Source of the DNA: a virus
DNA length: 25,801 nt
Virus record (IMG/VR): IMGVR_UViG_3300047666_000220
Location: 1-25,801 of that record
Direction: 5' to 3' (one strand)
A program made the position numbers and the translations under genes. The notes beneath the pieces were generated by a model that searched no databases, was not told the DNA's origin, and was given only the letters and a program-made list of their open reading frames with translations. Positions 21,274 to 25,801 of the stretch are shown in pieces (the stretch's first letter is position 1; each line of letters opens with the position of its first letter).

Positions 21274-21409
21274 GTATTAGGGAAAATATGATATTTTTGA
21301 AGGGCGGGTTTGGAACGTCCAGCGCGCGGATATTGAAAACAATCCCCAGCGTTAGAAAGTTCCCGACCAAGACACCCGCGACAATTGTTGATATATCCAT
21401 GTTTATCAT
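21224..21409 (-). CDS. Antisense two-helix membrane protein candidate, 61 aa
   Basis: On the minus strand a frame starting MINMDISTIVAGVLVGNFLT gives two clean hydrophobic helices (STIVAGVLVGNFLTLGIVFN; IIFSLILIGAALVIGLAFA) separated by a polar loop with ALDVPNPPFKN. This looks more like a small inner-membrane (holin-like) protein than the + strand product does. By hand count, third-position G+C is slightly higher than for the opposing frame. Against it: no RBS at either Met, and every other gene in the window is on the + strand. Its end overlaps the end of the preceding ejection gene antisense. Confidence 0.3.
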   Translation of the reverse strand: MINMDISTIVAGVLVGNFLTLGIVFNIRALDVPNPPFKNIIFSLILIGAALVIGLAFAQSL

Positions 21410-21455
21410 GTCAGCACTAATGCCCGCGAATACAAGGATTGAAGGTAAATTATGA
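21270..21455 (+). CDS. Small hypothetical protein, 61 aa (competes with an antisense ORF)
   Basis: The frame begins with an ATGA overlap with the preceding stop and ends with an ATGA overlap with the portal start. AAGGG lies 8 bases before the start. These coupled junctions match the style of the genome. The product is basic and lacks a clear fold: MSIRENMIFLKGGFGTSSAR, then ILKTIPSVRKFPTKTPAT and a hydrophobic stretch IVDISMFIMSALMP. The opposite strand offers a better-looking membrane protein over the same DNA, so only one of the two may be real. Unrecognised. Confidence 0.4.
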   Translation: MSIRENMIFLKGGFGTSSARILKTIPSVRKFPTKTPATIVDISMFIMSALMPANTRIEGKL

Positions 21456-23527
21456 AACCTACCAAACTCACAGAAGAACAAATTGGCAACGCGGTGTCCC
21501 AAGCAATTGAGGACGCTGTGTCGTTCATTGAAAGCGAGATAGCGCCGGATCGGATTACCGCACAGAAATACTTTGACGGTCGAACAAAGGTTAAGCACGA
21601 GGACGGCAGGTCAAAGGTTGTAGCTACAAAGTGCCGCGATACGGTGCGCGCAATCAAGCCCGCGCTTATGCGTGTGTTTTTGCAATCCGGTAGCCCTGTT
21701 GAGTTCACGCCGCGCAACGCACAGGCCGTGCAAGCCGCCGAGCAGGCAACCAAATACGCGAAATATGTGTTCAACCGCAACAACGGGTTTGACGTTCTGA
21801 GCGACGTTATCCACGACGCGCTTGTTAAAAAGGTCGGCATTGCGAAAGTGTATTACGACGAAACAGAACACGTAGAGATTGACGAATACACGGGCTTGAC
21901 TGAGGACCAATTCAGGTTGCTTGAAAGCGACGAAAACGCCGAAATCATTGAGTCGGAAATAACGCAAGAAGCGCAGATTGGCCCTATGGGCATGATGGTT
22001 TCCCCAGCAATGTATGACGCCAAGGTCGCCATGACCAGTTCGCGCGGCGAGATCAAAATCAAAAGCATTGCGCCGGAGGACTTCTTTGTAGACCGCGACG
22101 CGATTAGCTTAGACGACTATTTTGTTTGCGGTCATAAGTCAGAGGGCCGCGTCGGCGACCTTGTGGCAATGGGCTTTGACTTTGACACGGTGTTTGAACT
22201 TGGCGGCGTTGGTGGCGTTGTGGATGAAGAAGAAGACTTTGTGCGGCGCGGGTATGATTCCGACGATACGGAAAGCAGCATTGACCCGTCTATGCGTAAG
22301 ATTGAAATCACAGAAGCGTACATGAAAATGGACATCCAAGGCACGGGCATCCCGCGTCTTTACAAGTTCCTATGCGCTGGCACTGATTATGAAGTCCTTG
22401 ACTATGAACTGTGCGACTACAACCCGTTTGCCGTGTTTGAGATTGATCCAGAGCCGCACACGTTCTTTGGCCGGTCCTTGGTTGATATCCTGATTGACGA
22501 CCAGGACGCGGCCACGTCATTGATGCGCGGCTTGCTTGACAACATTGCCATGCTTAACAACCCGCGCCTCGTTTTCAACGAACAAGCCGTCGAACAGGAT
22601 GACGTGGAAAATAACGAGATTGGGGCCATGATTCGCGCGACAGACATCAACCAAATTCGAGAATTGACGGTGGGGTCAAGTTCAACGATGACTTTGCCCG
22701 CCATGCAGTTCTTTGATGAGGCGACTCGGGCAAAGACAGGCATTGGCGACGGGGCTGCGGGCCTTAATGCGGACGCCTTGCAGTCACAGACGGCGGCGGG
22801 CGTTAATGCCGCTGTAACAGCCGCTACGGCGGTGGGTGAGCTTATGGCGCGCGTGCTGGCCGAGGGCGGCATGAAACAGCTATTCAAAACCATCGCAACG
22901 ATTGCACGCCAGAATCCCAACCCTGACGAAATGATGCGCATTGACGGCGAGTTTGTGCCGGTTGACCCGCGTTCGTGGGGAGTTGAAATGGACATGGAAA
23001 CAACCGTGGGCATTGGCAACAACAAGCACGAGGAACGGATGATGATGCTGCAAATGATGCAACAGCAGCAGATGCAAGTCTATGGCACCTATGGGGCGCA
23101 AAATGGCCTTGTGACGCTGACGAACATTCGCAACACGGCGGCGGACCTGATGACGCTTGGCGGCTTGCCTAACGTGGATCGTTATTTGCAACCAATGAAC
23201 GCGCAGATTGAGCAGCAAATGCAGCAAGCGGCGGCACAGGCGGCACAACAACAGGGCGGACAGGGCGACCCGAATGCGGCGTTCTTGCAAGCCGAGCAGA
23301 TGAAAGCACAGACCCGCGCGCAAGTGGATATGCAAAAGGCAACAATGGAGCATTCGCGCAAATTGATGGAAATGGCGTCAAGCGATGACCTAAGCCGCGA
23401 TCAAATGGCGCAGGACTTGCTTGTCGATGCTGCCAAAATCTTGGGCCAATACGGCACAAGCGTTGACGTGGCGCAAATCGGCGCACAACAGGCAGCGCCG
23501 CGCAACTTCAACGGGGGGCAAATGTGA
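21452..23527 (+). CDS. Portal protein
   Basis: The 691-aa product is the size of podovirus portals, the dodecameric ring through which DNA enters and leaves. Recognisable parts include RDTVRAIKPALMRVFLQSGS (near 65), the helix VFNRNNGFDVLSDVIHDALV, IKIKSIAPEDFFVDRDA (about 195-210), and a stem/wing region with FFGRSLVDILIDDQDAATSL, MRGLLDNIAMLNNPR, all typical of portal families of P22/SU10-like phages. The C-terminus is Met/Gln-rich and coiled (MMMLQMMQQQQMQV; QIEQQMQQAAAQAAQQQ), which may form the barrel. The RBS is GAAGGT, six bases before ATG. The next ATG overlaps the stop by one base. Confidence 0.85.
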   Translation: MKPTKLTEEQIGNAVSQAIEDAVSFIESEIAPDRITAQKYFDGRTKVKHEDGRSKVVATKCRDTVRAIKPALMRVFLQSGSPVEFTPRNAQAVQAAEQATKYAKYVFNRNNGFDVLSDVIHDALVKKVGIAKVYYDETEHVEIDEYTGLTEDQFRLLESDENAEIIESEITQEAQIGPMGMMVSPAMYDAKVAMTSSRGEIKIKSIAPEDFFVDRDAISLDDYFVCGHKSEGRVGDLVAMGFDFDTVFELGGVGGVVDEEEDFVRRGYDSDDTESSIDPSMRKIEITEAYMKMDIQGTGIPRLYKFLCAGTDYEVLDYELCDYNPFAVFEIDPEPHTFFGRSLVDILIDDQDAATSLMRGLLDNIAMLNNPRLVFNEQAVEQDDVENNEIGAMIRATDINQIRELTVGSSSTMTLPAMQFFDEATRAKTGIGDGAAGLNADALQSQTAAGVNAAVTAATAVGELMARVLAEGGMKQLFKTIATIARQNPNPDEMMRIDGEFVPVDPRSWGVEMDMETTVGIGNNKHEERMMMLQMMQQQQMQVYGTYGAQNGLVTLTNIRNTAADLMTLGGLPNVDRYLQPMNAQIEQQMQQAAAQAAQQQGGQGDPNAAFLQAEQMKAQTRAQVDMQKATMEHSRKLMEMASSDDLSRDQMAQDLLVDAAKILGQYGTSVDVAQIGAQQAAPRNFNGGQM

Positions 23528-23772
23528 TGGACAAACAAGAAAAAGCGCAGCGGGCCGACGCCTTGTTGAAAGATGATGTTTTACAAAGCGCCTTTGATGG
23601 GGTATTATTGTACCACACTGGCGTTTTCGCCCGCGTGTCGGCAACCAATGAGCAAGTGCTCGAGGCCCGGTGCATGGTGTTGGCGCTTAATGAAGTCAAA
23701 AACCAATTGCGCAGATTTGCGTCAAATGGTGATATCTTAGAAAAGAAAGATCAGGACCGTGGACACGACTGA
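23527..23772 (+). CDS. Small head-module protein, 81 aa
   Basis: ATG at 23527 overlaps the portal stop by one base (TGATG); a GTG codon directly upstream is also possible. The product is helical: EKAQRADALLKDDVLQSAFD, then EARCMVLALNEVKNQLRRFA and a charged end. Proteins of this size with an AxxLLxDxxxxxAFD start and a central RLxxxQ/A helix are found between portal and scaffold in many podovirus-type genomes. No function is known. The scaffold start lies 14 bases inside its 3' end, so the two are translationally coupled. Confidence 0.65.
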   Translation: MDKQEKAQRADALLKDDVLQSAFDGVLLYHTGVFARVSATNEQVLEARCMVLALNEVKNQLRRFASNGDILEKKDQDRGHD

Positions 23773-24724
23773 CCTAGAGACAGCAGCCGAAAGCCTGCTT
23801 TATGATTCCTCCCCTAACGCAGAGGGCAAAGAGGATGCGCAAGACGACGCACCCGAAGCCGAAGACGCGGAACTGGTGGGGGGAGACAACGACAATTCAG
23901 AGGATGAGGCCGAACACGAAACGGACGAATCTGACGATGAGGATGACGCAGCCGAACAAAGCGACGGCGATGAGAAACCTACGGCCTACACTGTCAAAGT
24001 TGACGGCGTGGACACCGAGGTCACACTCGACGACCTAACGCGCTCCTATTCGGGGCAGGCGTATATCCAAAAAGGGATGCAGGAAACGGCAGAGGGACGC
24101 AAACAGTTCCAATCCGACATCGCAGCCTTCCAAGCGGACCAGCAACGATTTGCTGAAGCCGTCCACAAACTGCAAAGCAACGGGTTGAAAGCCCAACCGC
24201 AGAAGCCCGACTCCAAAATGCTTGAAACCGATCCAATCGGTTACATGCGCGCACAGGCTCAATATGACGTTGAGGTAGCTGAATACACTGCACAGCAGAC
24301 GCAGCTATCCGAGACTGAAAATCGTACCCGTGCGTACCAAGATCAACAAAGCCAAGCTGACATGCAAAAGCAGGCGGCACGGTTAGTTGAGTTGATTCCA
24401 GAATTTGCGGACCCTGCAAAGGCAACCGCATTGAAATCCAAATTGGTTGAAGTCGGCCAGAGTGCATACGGATACAGCCCTGACGAATTGATGGGCCTGA
24501 CGGATGCGCGCGCGGTAAGCGTTCTCAACGATGCGATGCGGTGGCGAGAATTGCAATCTGGCACAGCGGCGGCAAAAAAGACGCCAACGCCCCAGAAGTC
24601 AGTCAAGCCAACAGGACGGCGTTCACAGCCTCAAAGCGTGGCCCGCAAAAAGCAACTGTCCCAAGCGCGAAAGTCAGGAAGTTCTGATGACTTCATGGCC
24701 CTCATGTTTGAGTCAAAAACATAA
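23759..24724 (+). CDS. Scaffolding protein
   Basis: The GTG start overlaps the preceding gene by 14 bases. Residues about 20-75 are strongly acidic and disordered. They are followed by AYTVKVDGVDTEVTLDDLTR, then SYSGQAYIQKGMQETAEGRK, a motif recognised from scaffold proteins of this phage type. Residues about 115-210 are a long Gln-rich coiled coil (FQADQQRFAEAVHKLQS; TQLSETENRTRAYQDQQSQ). The C-terminal 45 residues are basic (ARKKQLSQARKSG), as expected for a capsid-binding end. The protein guides capsid assembly and leaves before DNA packaging. Position between portal and capsid supports the call. Confidence 0.8.
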   Translation: MDTTDLETAAESLLYDSSPNAEGKEDAQDDAPEAEDAELVGGDNDNSEDEAEHETDESDDEDDAAEQSDGDEKPTAYTVKVDGVDTEVTLDDLTRSYSGQAYIQKGMQETAEGRKQFQSDIAAFQADQQRFAEAVHKLQSNGLKAQPQKPDSKMLETDPIGYMRAQAQYDVEVAEYTAQQTQLSETENRTRAYQDQQSQADMQKQAARLVELIPEFADPAKATALKSKLVEVGQSAYGYSPDELMGLTDARAVSVLNDAMRWRELQSGTAAAKKTPTPQKSVKPTGRRSQPQSVARKKQLSQARKSGSSDDFMALMFESKT

Positions 24725-24753
24725 CGGTTTAGCCCCTTTTAGGAGAATATCAA

Positions 24754-25710
24754 ATGGCACAACCAGCGAATACATACGATTCATACGATCAAGTCGGCCT
24801 GCGTGAAGACCTGTCCGACATGATTTACGACATCAGCCCAGAGGAAACTCCGCTGCTGTCAGGCATTGCCAAAACCAAGGCGACAAGCACAAAGCATGAA
24901 TGGCAAATTGACGCCTTGCGTGCGTCTGGTGCCAATGCTCACATTGAAGGCGACGACACCGCAGCAACCGCGCGCTCTGCAACCACCCGCCTCGACAACC
25001 GCACCCAAATCTTTAAGGACGCCGTTATCGTGTCTGACACGGATGAAGGTTTGTCAAAAGCTGGTCGCGCCAAAGAAATGGCATACCAGATTTTGAAGGT
25101 GGCAAAAGAGCAGAAATTAGACCAAGAAAAAAGTCTTTTCGCCAACAATGCCAAAGTCGTCGGCAACGCTACAACGGCTCGCGAACTTGCTGGCCTGCCG
25201 ACTTGGTTGATTACGAACACGACCTTCGGCGCGAACGAGGGCGCGGACGCTACTGGCGACGGCACTGACGCGCGGACTGACGAAACGACCACTTTGATTG
25301 CATTCTCGCAAGCACGTTTCGACAGTGTGATGCAGTCTTGCTGGCAGTCTGGCGGTAAACCTGACACGGTTTTTCTGTCCAGTTTCCAGATGAACAAGGC
25401 GCTCGGCTTTGCTGGTAACAACAACCAGCGATCCAACATCACGGCGGAATCTGAAAAGGTCATCAATCACTACTCGGTCTACGTGACCCCGTGGGGAACT
25501 GTGACGTTTGTGCCGACTCGTGAAAACCGCTCGCGCGATGTCTACATCTTGGAAAAGGACAAGTTTGCCTGTGCAGTTTTGCGTCCGACCAAGAACGTGG
25601 CACTCGCAAAGACGGGCGACTCAGACAAGCGCCAGGTCGTGACCGAGATGACTTTTGTGTCTCGCAATGAAGCCGCAAGCGGCGGCGTGTTTGACAACAC
25701 CATCACATAA
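24754..25710 (+). CDS. Major capsid protein (SU10/DUF5309 type)
   Basis: The RBS is TTTTAGGAGAATATCAA. The 318-aa product shows YDISPEETPLLSGIAKTKAT and STKHEWQIDALRASGANAHI, EGDDTAATARSATTRLDNRT and QIFKDAVIVSDTDEGLSKAG near its start. This arrangement is the SU10-type major capsid (DUF5309) pattern of an E-loop and P-domain in an HK97-like fold. The C-terminal half has FVPTRENRSRDVYILEKDKF, also typical. There is no obvious prohead protease or N-terminal delta-domain. It is the last complete gene and is followed by a strong hairpin, as befits a highly expressed gene. Confidence 0.85.
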   Translation: MAQPANTYDSYDQVGLREDLSDMIYDISPEETPLLSGIAKTKATSTKHEWQIDALRASGANAHIEGDDTAATARSATTRLDNRTQIFKDAVIVSDTDEGLSKAGRAKEMAYQILKVAKEQKLDQEKSLFANNAKVVGNATTARELAGLPTWLITNTTFGANEGADATGDGTDARTDETTTLIAFSQARFDSVMQSCWQSGGKPDTVFLSSFQMNKALGFAGNNNQRSNITAESEKVINHYSVYVTPWGTVTFVPTRENRSRDVYILEKDKFACAVLRPTKNVALAKTGDSDKRQVVTEMTFVSRNEAASGGVFDNTIT

Positions 25711-25717
25711 CTAAGGC

Positions 25718-25737
25718 GGGGCGGCTTCGGTCGCCCC
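25718..25737 (+). terminator. Hairpin terminator with UUCG tetraloop after the capsid gene
   Basis: GGGGCGGC (25718-25725) pairs with GTCGCCCC (25730-25737), including one G-U, around a TTCG loop. This is an 8-bp, highly stable stem. The following sequence ATCCTTCTATT is only moderately T-rich, so termination may be partial, letting some transcription reach the next gene. Confidence 0.7.
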
Positions 25738-25760
25738 ATCCTTCTATTAAAGGGGTGATT

Positions 25761-25801
25761 ATGGAATATCGCGTAACCTGTAAGGGTATGTTTATTGATG
25801 G
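25761..25801 (+). CDS. Start of the next gene (truncated by window edge)
   Basis: ATG at 25761 is preceded by AAAGGGGTGATT, a good RBS. The visible product is MEYRVTCKGMFIDG and continues out of the window. It lies 24 bases after the terminator hairpin. A minor virion or assembly function is likely from position alone; the sequence is too short to classify. Confidence 0.6.
   Translation, partial: MEYRVTCKGMFID

Noticed and set aside
22417-23025. 202-codon minus-strand ORF opposite the portal gene
   Set aside because: It lies wholly within a recognised portal gene and has shadow-like Ser/Met/Ala-rich composition without domain features.
1-25801. CRISPR array, insertion sequence, integrase, attachment sites or retron/toxin-antitoxin module
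   Set aside because: No spaced direct repeats, transposase or integrase motifs, target-site duplications or paired toxin-antitoxin genes were seen; short repeats found are RBS cassettes and protein-coding repeats.

Overview
The window is a contiguous piece of a tailed bacteriophage genome (free phage or prophage) and appears to be podovirus-like. Almost every gene is on the + strand, and genes are joined by 1- or 4-base start/stop overlaps (ATGA, GTGA, TAATG). Protein resemblances and codon style fit a phage of an alphaproteobacterium, probably a marine Roseobacter-type host. That host guess is inference from remembered family resemblance; no host gene is present. No integrase, polymerase or endolysin/holin cassette is visible.

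Region 1 (1-3594) is accessory and DNA metabolism. It starts inside a C5-cytosine methyltransferase that carries a second long open frame over the same DNA, followed by a NinB-like recombination protein, a YbcO/DUF1364-like nuclease, two HTH-like proteins, a mini DUF1289-like zinc protein, a DUF551-like protein and several small unknowns. Region 2 (3595-3988) is a 394-base non-coding stretch with a long stem-loop and a serine-type tRNA-like element whose anticodon arm does not fold normally.

Region 3 (3989-7941) holds small membrane and coiled-coil proteins, a DUF5681-like candidate small terminase, the large terminase, and four small genes. Each of those four is introduced by the same 16-base RBS/start cassette. 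A promoter-like TTGACA-17-TAGGGT with an overlapping palindrome precedes the four-gene block. At 7951-8007 a palindrome, a promoter-like sequence and a perfect 12-bp hairpin that would bury the next RBS mark the entry to the late genes.

Region 4 (8008-25710) is the virion module in an unusual order: small basic proteins, head-tail adaptor, S74 tail fibre, beta-barrel protein, two more putative receptor-binding proteins, tail nozzle/stabilisation-like protein, a GNAT-like protein, four ejection/internal virion proteins (one with an N-terminal glucosaminidase), portal, a small head protein, scaffold and an SU10-type (DUF5309) major capsid protein. A UUCG-capped hairpin terminator follows the capsid gene. 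Another small gene begins at 25761 and runs off the window.

The terminase and its small-subunit candidate drive DNA packaging through the portal. Scaffold and capsid build the head, and adaptor plus nozzle form the short tail. The fibre and two accessory proteins would bind the host. The internal proteins, including the cell-wall hydrolase, would be ejected to let DNA through the envelope.
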